DNA of 64,000 nt from Echinococcus granulosus (Eukaryota > Platyhelminthes > Cestoda > Cyclophyllidea > Taeniidae): contig NW_020170427.1 of NCBI RefSeq assembly GCF_000524195.1, forward strand, positions 266,627 to 330,626, read 5' to 3'. A model generated the notes under the pieces. It searched no databases. It saw only the letters and a program-made list of their open reading frames with translations, and was not told the DNA's origin. Positions within the stretch are counted from its first letter, which is position 1. The number at the start of each line of letters is the position of its first letter. The position numbers and the translations under genes were made by a program. Below are positions 35,170-53,862 of the stretch, in pieces.

Positions 35170-37190
35170 GCATTTTCTGTACGAAATCACAGCGGAGTGA
35201 AGTGTTATTAGGTGCCAATTACACTTCTGTTCACATGCCAAGTGAGTGCGGAGAGAGAGAAAGAGAAAGGAGCCTTGCAGCTGCCTTTGCGCGCATGTTT
35301 GTGTTTCCGCACAAGAGTTATTTGATATATCCAGTTGTGGAGCATTTCGTTTTGTTTGTACTAATGTCAAATGTGTGAACTTTACTCCTGGTGGCCTTAA
35401 CTGACCCACTTTGTGAAAGGCGCTTTGCGCCTGATTAAAATGTGCACCCTGCCTACCTGCAGTGGCTTTCTTTCATGCTTGATTTCATTTACCAGAAAGC
35501 AGCATCACCTACGAGTGGGTCGATTAGCGATGAGGTGGGTGGAAAGTGACTGGAATGTCAAGTAACAGGCTGGGTTCATAATTTTCACACGGGCTTCACG
35601 AAGCAAGCAGATCTTGAGACATTGACAACAGCTGCCAACACATCAAGTGAGCGGTGGCTTTAATCTCTCGTCAACCAGATAATCAGTTTCATCGATGTCA
35701 TACTTATCCTCACCAGAGGCGCTTTAAAACTAGAAAATATTAAAATAGTCCTTTTATACCCTAGCGAGAGTCAAGGGGTGAGTTTCGCATACTCGTCTCT
35801 CAAAAAAGTCAGTGATAGACACTTACAAATGGTAGTAACATTAATTTATGAGATTTAAGTGCCTCTCCCCTTTTTAACCGTCGCACCAAATTTTCGCACC
35901 GCAATTTCTGCACCAATCACTCGGAGTGGTGGGTTTTTTTGCAGAATGAACTCCTGATAAACTATAGGTGCAGCTCTAACACGATTGACGCTATTCCACT
36001 GCTCAGCTTGTCGCCAGCTAGTGATAATAAACCGAATGCGCCAAACTTGGTGCTCTCCACGCAATGGTTCACGGTTGGATAGATCTGTTTGCCAGTTTTT
36101 AACATCTTACTTAGATCAAGATCTTCAGGTTTTACAATTCTGAGGACAGATGTTGTCCTTGGTGGTTTTGTTTTTTTCGATGTCAAGCAAGACGCCCGAT
36201 AATTTCAGCCTGAATGATGGCAGGAGTGTCAATGATAAGCCTGATTGGGAGACAGAAAACACTGCGAAGTGGCACGATTAATGTACAAACTATTCTGCTA
36301 AACGTGTCATTTTGAATAAATCGCCGTCCAGACATCGCGGTAATCGCAGACTGCCTTGTCAATGTAACGAGCCAAAGAAACGATGACATCTGATGAGGAT
36401 GATGTCCCGCAATTACGAGGGTTTCATGGATGTGGCCACTCATCGCCTTAATCTTCGAAGTCGTGCTCCCGAATCACTCAGTGGTCGTGGTTTAATGCCA
36501 CTTATACGCCTGAGATGAATCCATTTTAGACAGGTCTGGAAAGTAGCATTTGTTGTCGGCATTTTGAAGGAAAGGAACGTTCAGCGGGTGGGTGAAAGAC
36601 ATAAGAAACCGTAATTATTCTGCGGTTATGATGCGGCCCGACAAGGTGTATTTAATGCAATATTTATGTGCCGAATAGAGGTGTAGTATCATCAGCCATT
36701 TGATTACTAAGCCAGGGTGTGATTCATGGCGGATGTAAGGTGTCTGTCGCCTAGCCGAGCCATAATAGTGTGAATTCTATTATGAGTTTATTGCAATTGT
36801 GTACATATTGGTGGACTTTCAAGTCACGCCGGGAGCGTTAATGTCAATAACTTGAAAAAGTATGCCATGGTAACAGTACTACGCGTCATAGTTGATGGTA
36901 AGTGGGTCCTATTACATCGTGAAACAAGTTGGCGGACTAGGTAATAACAAAGGTAGGGAATAGGGTGTGAGATTTAATCTGCTGAACAAAGACGACAAAC
37001 CCGCAGATGTTCTGCAGATAACTCAGTTGTAATATGACATTTGACCACTGTAAGTGCTTCAAACATGACTGTACTTCGGTCCGTAACGATCCCAGCCGTT
37101 ATGGCTTCAAACCTGCAGCACAGTAGCCAGGCCTACAAACATTCATTTAGTGTATGGAACTACCTGATTAATCTCCCCATTGAAGGGAAT

Positions 37191-37205
37191 GATGATGATG
37201 ATGAT
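37191..37205. repeat. (GAT)n microsatellite
   Basis: Five GAT units in tandem, seen directly. Confidence 0.9.
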
Positions 37206-37462
37206 CACTCACTAATAATTGCACATAGATACCAGCATACCTATCAGTACCGACGACAAAGTGGAGTGGGCTGTATTAGGAGGATTCGGGCTAAGTTACA
37301 AGTTGTTCTGTGTTAAAGCTGATTTCCGAGGCTCACTTAAATGGAACTAATTTGACGAAATGTGGATTACTCGACTGTAAATGGATAATGAGAGAGTTGC
37401 AGAGAGGTGGGTTCGTATTGCACACTCAATCACCACGTGCAGATGTGCATCAGACCCTCTTT

Positions 37463-37479
37463 ACACACACACACACACA
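37463..37479. repeat. (AC)n microsatellite
   Basis: Eight AC units; they generate artificial open frames around 37430-37816. Confidence 0.9.
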
Positions 37480-40400
37480 GTAACAAAAACCTTCTCTCCG
37501 AAGTTTGCTGGGGTGTAGACAGGTACGTTTGCGATTGCGTTTGCAAGTGTGCATGTGCCCGTGGTTGTATTTGAGGGTGTGGGCACTTACTGGTACACCG
37601 ATTCTCATCTGTTTCGCGCATACTACCTATCTCTCCTCCCCACGCCGTCCCCGCCCCGCCCCACTTCAGCCTGGCTAAGCTGGGCTTCCAACACCCACCC
37701 ACATTCCCACGCAAAGGAGGAGGAGGGGGCCCAAGAGCAATGAATGAATTTGACACTCTGATTGCATAATCTGAGGTGAAAATGCATTCCTTAAGTGGAT
37801 GCGCGGGTGCACGCATGTATGGTCCGCATTATGAGACAGTGAGTAAATGCAACAGCCCTGATAAGTTTGAAAATTTGTTGGTGGGTGTGCATGTGTGCGC
37901 TCTCTAGCTTCCACGAGGTGCTGGCTAATACGAGTTTGCAGACCTCCAAAATTGTGTGTTCTTTGGGTAAGTGTCATCCGATAGGACACCGATTCTAGGT
38001 TTGAGTATTACCAACTCCTGCTCTTCATAGGTTCCTTGTTTCATTTTTTCATGTTACTGGACAAAAAAGGAAATGAGTAACACCCTTCATATAAGCACAA
38101 CTTAGCTCAATTATATACCTTGTAAGGTCGTCGTCAACATTTACATACTTAATTAACCAACTTTGAGAATGACCAATCTATTTTTTTCTGCATATCAAGA
38201 ATCTAAGGTTACACTTTCAGATGACGAATTTGTAGTGACAATAAAGGATTTGAAACTAAATATGAAAAAAGAATAGCGTGAAATTAAATCTAAAGACGAA
38301 GAAACGCGGTTTATAAGACAAGGCGTTGAGACAACTTGCGTGTAAGTATGCAATGATGGTTGACGCAGCATGAAACAGGGTCTACGAAGCACCCAGATTG
38401 CACAACCAGACTATCACAAAAGCGTCCTATTTATTATTCTCACTGTCTCGCCGCAATTGATCAGTGTTTGCTTTGTTCTTCTTTTCATAGGATGAAAAAT
38501 GATGAAGTTATATGTTGTCGGGTTGTCTGGCTACAGGGCTGACTTTCCTGTATCCGGTTTATATTTTGGCACCATTAGACCAATTCCTCTCATCTTTTTT
38601 ACATTTGACGCTAGCCACCCTATATGCGACTGACTTTATGCACTGCCATCATTTTTTACCTTACACTTAACCCTAATTCATATTTTGTGAGATTCATCAG
38701 CAAAAGAATATATATGGGTATGCATGGAATTCGGTTGGAATTATAGTCCTCTAAGGAAAAGGAAATATGTTTTGTGCATTGTATTTACATCAGAAAAATT
38801 TTCTGACCAAACTTAATGATGTTATATTTGTGAGACTACAGCGCAAGCTCGTTTGGTGCTGCCCAGAGCACTTAGGGTGTTGCATTTCAGGTCGTCCGAT
38901 AGAATGCGTCCTTTATGTGTATGGCGGTTGAGATTTGACCTCATTATTTGAACAGATTAATAATTACAACCACGATGATATGGTGTGTAATTATGCATGC
39001 TAAATGCTGATTTAACCTGATGCCGGCGGTGTATGCGGTTAGTGAAGTTCCCATCAAGTTCACGGTTTCTAACTTCGTTACAAACAGCACCAAGGTTTCA
39101 AGGGACCTCCCACAAACAAGACCCCATGTATGGCTACTGCTTTCGGGATTCGAAACACACAGATCGCCCCAATTTTGCTTTAAATGGCTTTAGATTTGAC
39201 CTTATATATTATCAGAAAAATGTAGCCACCTCTTTTTTAAGCATTGCACTGTATCTCCCTTTTCTCGGAAAAGTTCGGAAATGCTAAACAAATGACGGAT
39301 TTCTAAGTAAGCATCCTTCTTCGGTTCCAAAATGAGTAAGTATGCAAATACTTACAACTTGACCATTTGCCCAATGCTTTGTTCGACTGTGCGAATTGCA
39401 TTGAAACTGTCCGCTGATACACTTGACCTTCAAACTAAATCCAACAAATGACTATTCAAAGTTAAATTGTCAGACGATTGTATTGAAGTGGTTAATCATA
39501 CCGATGTTAAATTAAGTATACTTCCACTCAAATTCGCTCTCGTCCATGTTTGTTCTTTATCCCTGATGTTATCCAACATGTTCTCGTGTCAACCGTGTGA
39601 TTACATTTAGTAACAGAGGTTAATATTTGCCCACTCCAAAGCGCTTATTTATTTTTTTGCCAAAAAAAGGTTTGCCACCATCGAACTTGGCATCCACATG
39701 CCAGATTTTGCATAAACCAATTTATGCAGGGGATATATACAGACAGTGTGAGTAAACACAACAAAAAACCCTATTAGAGTTTAGCGTTGTGTCGGATATG
39801 ATTCGCCCCACTTAATTATCAGGTCAATATCAATGGGTGGAGGACCGGCGAAGTAAAGAGGGGCCACAATATGTGCACCTAGCGGAACCTTATCCGTAAG
39901 CCATATATTTTTATTCTAACTGATCAAATAACTAGCAGAATATGACCAGCCACCTCAGTCTACTTTTTTTCAAATCTGACCTCGTTTAGGCGATTTAAAC
40001 TATCGAGCACATTTACACATACCACTGCGATCAGGATTTAATATCACACGGAAAATGACGATTTGTCAAAATAATGTGAAAATTCCCATGAAACACAACA
40101 GTCGAAATCACTCAGTTTTTTGTTCTTTTTGCATATTGTTCGACTTATTCATGCAAATTATTTCAGAGATGAGGAAGAATTTGCTATTATATTCAAACAA
40201 GGGGTACGATCGTGCTGTTTCGTTCATCAGACCTCTGTGACTTCATGTATCACTACTTTTCAAGTTAATGCCCTTCTATGAATTTTTTAGTAAATTATGG
40301 AAATGTGGGAAGAAAAGATGCAACTGAAAACACTCCTTCTTTGAGCAATAATGGTAGATCGTTCGAAATGTAACAGTAACATTAACATTAAAATGAAAAC

Positions 40401-40834
40401 CCCCCACAAAGGAAGAATTAATGATTTGCAAAAGGTGGTAGACGATTGCATCACTTCCTTAACAATGATTAAATATTTGATTGCTACACCAGCATCGGTC
40501 TAGGTGCCCTTATACTATAAGGTCATTTTCATTTGTGAGCAATTTTCTGTCACATTCATCACTAACGCCACATTTGTGAGCTACTCCGACTTCTTAAACC
40601 CGTATGTCTCATTTATGTGACACTGTTTACCAAAAGATAACTCATTACTGTGAAAAGGAGGAATAATATAATGAGGGTTAGCAGCTTTATTAGAACAGAG
40701 GGAAAACATTAGGGTGGCTGGATTGGGGTGGTCGACTTTTCGCCAAATCCATAGAACCCCGACACCTGACACTTTACGTGGTAAGTTCAGTTGTGAGTTA
40801 AACTAAATCTACCATAGAAAATTACAACCTATCC

Positions 40835-41077
40835 ACATATCCACTTACCTGCCTACCTCCCTCGTCACCTCATTTTCAGCGCAGGTCTTCCATGTGGTCA
40901 ATATCCCGGATCCCTTTAGCCTGTCACAATGACACTTATCAAGTCATCGACGCAATATGCTTGTGTTCACTAGACACGTCCTCCAACTGTTTCGGTGACT
41001 TTGCAGAAGCTATGTGGATTCAGATCCAGCCTTGATTTAAAGAAACTTTTCCTAAGGAGACGAACTGAAGTATAATC
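40835..41077 (-). repeat. Inverted-repeat family C, left copy
   Basis: Its reverse complement aligns with 43805-44033. The core reads AGTTGGAGGACGTGTC, one variable base, AGTGAACACA on the minus strand (about 40966-40992). The following block GTCGATGACTTGAT is also identical. Identity drops in the flanks. No open frame is kept in both copies. Confidence 0.72.
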
Positions 41078-42138
41078 AAGGGTGAAAAATGTAAATATTA
41101 AAAATATTTGTGTATTTCTTACTTGTCGTAATACCGATGAGAACATTTTGACAGTGACTGTACCCAGCTCCTGTGATGGATGCAAATTCTGAGAACTCCC
41201 ACAAAGAGGAAAGCAATCAAATTAACTTTTTAATTCCGCTTCACAAACGGCGGGGAAAATTGCTGATAGGTTGTCAGAAAGGCATCTCATGTGCATGATT
41301 ACATTCCTCATTGTGTGCCTGTTCATGATGTCGCTTATCAAACGTCATTGCCCACCTAACACTGAAGTTTCTTAATATTTTCTCACTGTCTGATTGGCTG
41401 ACATGAAAATAATGGTGGGAGAATGTGACCTGCTTGTGCGAGTGATGGGGCTAGTCCATCCCCAAGAATAGCCATCGAAGGACCCATGACTAGCAGTGAT
41501 CGAAATAAAACTGACTCCCCTCCAAAGGGCAGCAACCATGGCATTAACTTAAGAGCCTGATTTGTCATGATTGAGTTTTAGGAATCAGCAAGCCTTCAAA
41601 AGTCGACTTTTGCTGCATTTGGCAGTTGGTTCCGGCCATTAGAAACATGACCCCACGATCATACAACAAGTGATGGCCTTTGAAACATAAATATTTGCAA
41701 AAGGTTTTAATTCAAATGCATGATTAACCTCCATTTTTGAATGTTCTGCCTAGGCTTCAGTTACACCGCTTTACCATACACTGCGGGAGCCTTCTTGCTG
41801 TCTTTGGGGTCCAAAACTGTCAACCGCCATGACTTCTAAGTTTGCACGAGACAAGAGGCAAGACTGCTGCTGACATTCAATGGCGACTACAGTGAATGCA
41901 GAGCTTCCCACGGTCATTTTAATTAACAGAATGGCAGTGAAAGCCACCTTCCCACAATTTATCAAACAACTGCCGATAGACCACCCTCGCATCATTTAGG
42001 CGGGGGCTTTGCAGTGTTGTGCAAAACCGCGTCTTTACCACTGTCTGGTGGAATCAGGTAAGAGGTAATGGTAGTGGGGGGCTGGAAAGACGGGGACGGC
42101 GAGGGTCCAAAATTGGTTTAAAATTGCCCTCACTCTTT

Positions 42139-42313
42139 ATAATGCCTCAATTGTTTGTTTAACTCTTCATTTCGATTACGCAAGCACCTAAAGGCTCCCC
42201 TAATGCACTTCCACCCGGCAACATGGCTTCTAGAACAAGCCGGTGGTCCTTCAACCATCTCGTATGTCAGCAAAACATATTCTGTCCTGGAAATATGATT
42301 CGGGACGATATAC
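42139..42313 (+). mobile_element. TRIM solo LTR, degenerate
   Basis: Contains TTGTTTGTTTAACTCTTCAT and GCAACATGGCTTCTAGAACA with the GTCAGCAAAACATATTCTGT core. It begins near TATAATGCC, where TG has decayed, and fades near 42313. It is the rightmost copy of the family in the window. Confidence 0.78.
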
Positions 42314-42583
42314 TATTATTAATACAATTATTCGCAAAATTAACTGATACCTCCTTAAGAGGGCAGTATAATTTTTTGATCACATGAAATCGATGTATTC
42401 TTTGTCATTATTATTTCGGGTTTAAAATTTTCTATACGAATGATTATTCCTAGTTGAATCTCTTAAAGATAAATGCATGCACATTATGACGCGACAATTT
42501 AAGAAATTGTACCACTAGCAGCTCAGAAAAATCTGAGGTGATTTTTGAGACATTTTCTTTGAAGATGGCAGCCTTACCAATAA

Positions 42584-42606
42584 GAATACCTTCGGTGAAG
42601 GTATTC
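42584..42606. repeat. Perfect 10-bp hairpin
   Basis: GAATACCTTC, loop GGT, GAAGGTATTC. The sequence is seen directly; its function is unknown. Confidence 0.8.
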
Positions 42607-43590
42607 CCATTAAATATTACTAAAAAGTCATTCCGTTTGTTAAAAAATGCAAATTCCAGCATCTGGATGGCAGTCCACAACATCACAACGACGCGATTCA
42701 ATTTATGTCAGAAATGGTTGGGGTCTTGTATTTGGGTCGCGGTGTTTGAGGTACAAAAAAGAAACGTGTGATGTCACTGCCAATAACTCTTGTCCACTCG
42801 GGAAGGCGAGAAGTGATGACTCGTCACAATGTCATTCTCACAGCCATTTATCACTTAGGTTATGTTGAATAAAATATTTCCCATTACACTCATCTATGTA
42901 AAAGACAAAATCCTGTCCTTACCTACGGATGAGCTCCTACAAACGCTCATCCAGATTTGCTTATATTTCCCCAGTTCACAGTCAAATCTAAAGGTCAAAC
43001 ACCAAAGATACAAGTTAGTTAACTCACGAACGCGAAGGTGGTTTAATTCTAGGTGGACCATGCTTCAGCTTCTTTCGCCTGTAACGTGATGGCCTTTTGA
43101 AGTTAATGTAGTCAAGAATGTGGCCAAATTTTCTTTCTGAATAGGTTTTATTTACTAGCGCCTTTAAATAATTCTTGGTATAGTAGTTGCTCAAAAGTAA
43201 ATTAGAGAAATAGCCGATTAAAAATAAACTCGTCTATTCGTTGAAATCTTAATCACTGGACCGTAAATGAGGAGCTGCTAAACTGATTGACTGCTACCTC
43301 AGCGTCTACGGAAGCTGACATATTCACCTCTGCGATTGTGTACTTTGCACCACTAAAGGCCTCCTTTGCATCGCTCGCACCATTTCTTAGAGATATCCTT
43401 TGCATGCATTAATTAGAAAAGGCAAAAAAGCGCTACCAATATTTATTTGGTCGTGCTCTCACACAGCCACTGTGTCTGCTGATTACAGAATCTTTGACCT
43501 TCGATGGTTCTGCGGTAATTTATTCATCACAGGATGGAATACTCCTCTTCGTGACTCCTTAGAATAAATTTGGACATTTTACTGAGTAAA

Positions 43591-43619
43591 CTCTCTTACT
43601 CTCTCTCTCACTCTCTCTG
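43591..43619. repeat. (CT)n-rich simple repeat
   Basis: Imperfect CT/CA dinucleotide run, seen directly. Confidence 0.85.
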
Positions 43620-43804
43620 AAAGCAGGAAAGTGCAAATACTTTTTGGCATAAAAATTGAATTTTTTAGCTCTTGGTTGGATTTTACTGCACAATCACATT
43701 GAGTTGACTTTGGGTGTTTAAATAAACCTCCTGACTAATAACAAAATCCTTTATACTGGTTCCATCAGGCTACAGTGACTAGTTTGCTTTAAGCAGTGAT
43801 ATCT

Positions 43805-44033
43805 AGCACTTCAATTGTCTTTCATGTGCTCCTTCTTCTTCATGATTGTACGGATCTAAATCTACTTTGCTTACAAAAAGTCATCGAAATAGTTGGAGGA
43901 CGTGTCCAGTGAACACAGGCATATTACGTCGATGACTTGATGAGTGCCATTGCTACAGTGGGAATAAATCCTGAAAAATTGGTCACATAAAAGCCTGAGC
44001 TAAGACCGAGGTGGTTAGGAGGGTGGGTGGAAA
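43805..44033 (+). repeat. Inverted-repeat family C, right copy
   Basis: Partner of 40835-41077, 2.7 kb away and in opposite orientation. Contains AGTTGGAGGACGTGTCCAGT and then GAACACAGGCATATTACGTC. Flanks such as GGATCTAAATCTACTTTGCTT also align with the left copy, with substitutions. Confidence 0.72.
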
Positions 44034-44163
44034 ACTTTGGTGGTCAGGTAGGTTAAATAAGTAAAGAATGTAAAGTTAAATTTGAGGAAAGTTGGTTTTT
44101 GATGGTGGATTGGTTGATTCTACTGGGTGTCTGCGTGTAATAAGTGATCTTTGGGTAAGCACT

Positions 44164-44179
44164 GTCACATATGTGTGAC
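44164..44179 (-). repeat. GTCAC-CATATG-GTGAC near-palindrome, copy 2
   Basis: GTCACATATGTGTGAC on the plus strand, the perfect reverse complement of copy 1. A degenerate relative, CGTCTCATATTTGTGA, follows at 44207. Confidence 0.7.
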
Positions 44180-45441
44180 ATACGGGTTCAAGTAAGGAAA
44201 TCAGATCGTCTCATATTTGTGAATATAAATGTCGACTGCCTCCAAAGTAGGTTATATTTTATGCTACATCAATTTATACCAAGTTAATTTTTGTGCAAGT
44301 TCACCTGAGTGCCACAGAGGTTTAAACATCCAGTTTGGCATTTGTGACCTATTGGATTTATAAACTTAGCGACTTCGATACCATTGTTCATATTAACCCT
44401 CTTTTAACAGCAAATGAAAGTGAACATTATGCAGGAAGTCGAATACCCACATCATGTTGAGCCTTGAGCCGCTCAAGTTGTCTTACCATGTAATTTGAAG
44501 TGGGTAATTTAAATGAATGTTTTACAGGCGGCCGTCTGGAGGAATTCGCTGCGCCACCTCTGTGTTCATAAATGGGCACCATCTTGTATGAGACCATGGC
44601 AGTCAAAATCTCATTTATCATTAAAATTTACATAGACAACGCACGCACCTCTGTGTTTGTTGATGCGCTTCACAGGCGTTTACACCTTTAGGTGAGCCGG
44701 ATTGCCGGCAAGGTATTAAGCCGAGAATCCGCCACGCCTGGTCACTTTACCATCATATTTGTGTATAAACAGCGGTGCGAAGTCTGGAACAAAGCGAGAA
44801 TTCCCAAATACGTCTGTATTGTGTGTATTTTTACTTGTGCACGCTTTTATATAATTACTGGTGATTAAAAGAAGACAATCTAGTTTCATTAACGGTTTCA
44901 CAACGACTTCCTCCTATGCCTGTAGTAACGCCTGCTTATTCCACGAGAGGCGTAAGCATTTTGGATGACGTAGGATTTCAAATTATCAGCTTTACTTACT
45001 ACCTGCAGTATCATACATATGGACTCACACTCATAAAATCAGAAACCTCCCCCCCCCCATTAGTGTTTAATTGAGGAATATAGCCATCACTATTCTGGTG
45101 AACAGTAAGAGACTACTTGTGGCATTCGTCATTAAGTCTTACCACCTGACAGTTGAAATAAAAGCCGTAAATAAAATAATTTTGCCGATTATTCGAAAGA
45201 TGGTCAGGTAAATTGAGCCAATGCTTTGCTGCTTGATTTATTCCGCCTCTATAACCATCATAGCTGTGACCGGTCATAGAATAGTGAACCTAACCTGTTC
45301 AGGTCATTTAATAACGACTCAATGACAGAATTTTAGATTTCAAAGACTGTTGACTTAAAATTTAGTCTTACAAACTGTATTACATTTAAAAATCTAGATT
45401 TTAAGCTATATTCGTGACATCTTAATATGGTTGCCACCAAC

Positions 45442-45457
45442 GTCACGTATATGTGAC
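45442..45457 (+). repeat. GTCAC-GTATAT-GTGAC near-palindrome, copy 3
   Basis: GTCACGTATATGTGAC, preceded by TTGCCACCAAC. This context is shared with the copy at 57590 (ATGCCAAC). Confidence 0.7.
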
Positions 45458-46182
45458 ATGGGTTTTCCTAGTTTGTGGTGGAAAACTGGTTGCATCAAAC
45501 AGATTTTTTTGAGTCCATTGCAACAAAATAGACTTGGATTATATTCCATCGAAGGAGCAGCGAAAGGGTATATCATTGCCATTGCTTCCACCTCACCATT
45601 GTATAAGGAAATTTCTCTGCCCCTGCCTCTTGCCGGTGTGGAAATTAACGTCATTCGAGATGGCATAAAATGGCCTTTTTGAACCAGAACTTTTATTTCT
45701 CCTTTTGCGGTTACACATTTTGGTGTGTAATCAAACGGAATGAATATTCACAGATGTGATGGTAATTGCTTGCTGCTCAACGCTTTTGCTGTTGTGATGT
45801 CAGACGAGCTTTGAAGAGGCCGTTTTGTGAGCCAAAGCGGAGGGGCAGGTTAAGCTTTTACCGCGGACATACCCTTAACGATAGCCAGAGCTTCTACTAT
45901 TCCTAGCTTTAGATTGATGAGGCCTGAATTTTATAAAACCCTTGCAAATCGCTGAATAGAGAAATCTAAAGTGGTTTCAAATGCTGAGTTAACTTGTATT
46001 GAGTGGATAGATCCAGGCCGGAAATGTGTGACCCTCAGTAAGCAAGCACTTCCTAGTGAAGAAATGTGTTTGCAACCTTGTGGGGATAAAGTGTTAGGTG
46101 AGTAGAGAGAGCAATTTTTCGGAGCTCAAAAATGACGTTGAAACATAAAAATCAGTTCTCACTGAGGGTCACCTGTTCAAGC

Positions 46183-46199
46183 AGTCAGTCAGTCAGTCA
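46183..46199. repeat. (AGTC)n microsatellite
   Basis: Four AGTC units in tandem, seen directly. Confidence 0.85.
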
Positions 46200-46626
46200 C
46201 CACAAAGCGCTTTATGAGGTGAAACACCTGAAGAGTAACAAACCGACAATCTTTGAACCTTAGCGTCATCCAGTAATACATACTGATGGAACCCATTTGC
46301 CTAATAACTCCCAACACAACTGATTTAATAGTAATGTGCTAAACTCATTTTAATTGACGATCTATTTAGACGATTGGGTTGACGTCTCTGGTGTGTTTTA
46401 GAGGTGCAAGTGTGCAGAACGCAAGATCACTCTTGGGCTGATTTAGACCAATCACTGAGCGCACAAGCTGTCTCCCCCTCTCCCCTTTTAGCGCCCTTTG
46501 CGGGAGAGAGAAGCAACCAGTCAGGTGTGAGCGCGCACACCTAGAAACACCCATGCGAGCACTCGCAGCCACGCACTTTCATTGGGTCAGAGTCAATTTA
46601 GCACACGCTATGGCTTGTAGGCAGGC

Positions 46627-46655
46627 GCACACACACGCACAGACACATACACACG
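46627..46655. repeat. CA-rich simple repeat in the Nkx6 5' region
   Basis: Interrupted (CA)n with cacgc variants; a second (AC)n run lies at 46755-46767. Both precede the Nkx6 start codon and produce meaningless Thr/His-rich open frames. Confidence 0.8.
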
Positions 46656-46837
46656 CGTATAGCAGCAGTTGTAACAGTAGCAGCAGCGATAGTATTTTAA
46701 TTCCTTGCAGTGTGTCCGTCTGCGCTTTCCAACGATCCCACTCGCGTATCACCTACACACACACACATACATACACGATACCACCTTCACCCTGAACTCA
46801 CTTGGCAAACGGCTGTTCACCGAGAAGGAACGAATTT

Positions 46838-47744
46838 ATGGAAGCAATTGAACGATCCTCGCTTCTCTTCCGAGCAGCTGGCCTCTTGAACTCTCCACCG
46901 TCTGGCGTTAAATCCGACTCCGTGGATGATCAGTACTCACTTCAAATGGAGGCCCACCCAACTCCCCTATCTCCGAGTAGACGCCGCAAAGCTCCCATTT
47001 CTGAACCAGACAGTCCAGTCATTGAAACAAAGGTGTCAAAATGTGGCAACTCCTCTGCTGAGGAAAGGAATCTCAAGGCTACTTCTCCCGAAGATGTCAC
47101 AGCTAAACTCCCTTCAAATTACCCACTGGAATTGAGTCAGACACTATTTTCCAACATTCTGGCTGCTCTCACATCAAATGGACTCATTAACCCCTTTGCT
47201 TATCATCTTGGAGACCTGATCCCTCAACCTCCAAGTTTAAATGGAATTCTAGGGCAGAGTAAGAACAACTGTCCACCGAAACCTAGGACTTCTCATGGCA
47301 TTTGTGATATTCTGGGAGTGAACGACACAACAAGCAACCACAATGAGATCAGCAGGGAGTCACCGAGATCCTCTGTCAACTTTGCTCAACGTCAAAGCTC
47401 CCCAGCCTTTTCAAACGAAGAGAAGAAAGAGAAGGATGCTAAAAGGGCCTCGCCACCACTACCATCACTACCACCGCCTCCTTCACTGATAAACTGGACA
47501 TCACACCATCCGCCCCTACGCTTTCTACCCCAGGAAACTTCCCCAGACTTTGCAGCAGCTCTCAGGCAGCTCGGTGGTCCTGGCTATCTACCCGGGGTTA
47601 GCCCCTCTGCTTTTATTAGTGAACCCGAAATGCCAAGGGCATCATCTGGTGCCACTTTCTTCCCACAAAAGTTCGGAATGCCCCACGTTGGCATGCCCAC
47701 TTCACCATCGCCAAATCCCGGTTTCCTTTGGATGCGACATCCAA
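46838..47744 (+). CDS. Nkx6: NK6-class homeobox protein, exon 1 (N-terminal region)
   Basis: Nkx6 proteins are homeodomain transcription factors, mainly repressors, acting in the nucleus in neural and endodermal patterning. Exon 1 encodes residues 1-302 and the first base of codon 303. The ATG at 46838 is the first in frame after a TGA at 46793; the intervening codons include no other ATG. The start reads MEAIERSSLLFRAAG. A central SHGICDIL (about residues 152-159) matches the NK6-type eh1/TN motif (HGINDIL), which recruits Groucho corepressors. The remainder is Ser/Pro-rich low-complexity sequence, including LPSLPPPPSL. The donor is CCAA|GTGAGT with GT at 47745. Joined to exons 2 and 3, the coding sequence is 1,614 bases, 537 residues. 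This is longer than vertebrate NKX6 proteins because both flanking regions are extended. The nearest coding sequence upstream lies more than 27 kb away. Confidence 0.95.

Positions 47745-53862
<6,118 letters not shown>

Larger units (their letters stand above)
33196..40834. other. Gene-poor spacer, 7.6 kb
   Basis: No gene or TRIM copy recognised. It contains a (TG)n run (35156-35169), an (ATG)n run (37191-37205), an (AC)n run (37463-37479) and a perfect 8-bp stem (CATAATAG/CTATTATG at 36761-36784). Larger frames at 35065-35409 and 37430-37816 run through simple-sequence DNA on both strands and are not credible. Confidence 0.45.
44034..46837. other. Region upstream of Nkx6, including its 5' untranslated region
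   Basis: Holds two members of the GTCAC-CATATG-GTGAC near-palindrome (44164-44179, 45442-45457), an (AGTC)n run, and CA-rich simple sequence close to the gene. A strong pyrimidine-plus-AG acceptor, TTCCTTGCAG at 46701-46710, sits 127 bases before the Nkx6 ATG and may mark an upstream non-coding exon or a trans-splicing site. No other gene is supported. Confidence 0.5.

Noticed and set aside
35065..35409. Opposed 114- and 100-codon open frames
   Set aside because: They overlap on opposite strands across a (TG)n run and GAGAGA sequence, with no recognisable protein feature.
37430..37816. 128-codon minus-strand open frame
   Set aside because: It runs through (AC)n and G/C-rich simple sequence, overlaps another open frame on the same strand, and has no domain or splice support.
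43930..43985. TGATGAG and CTGA boxes in repeat C, as in a C/D snoRNA
   Set aside because: The C-box-like sequence is not kept in the partner copy and no terminal stem is visible.
43870..43990. Translation of repeat C containing YVDDL, reminiscent of a reverse transcriptase motif
   Set aside because: The frame has stops on both sides, the partner copy reads YCVDDL with double stops, and no other reverse-transcriptase block is present.
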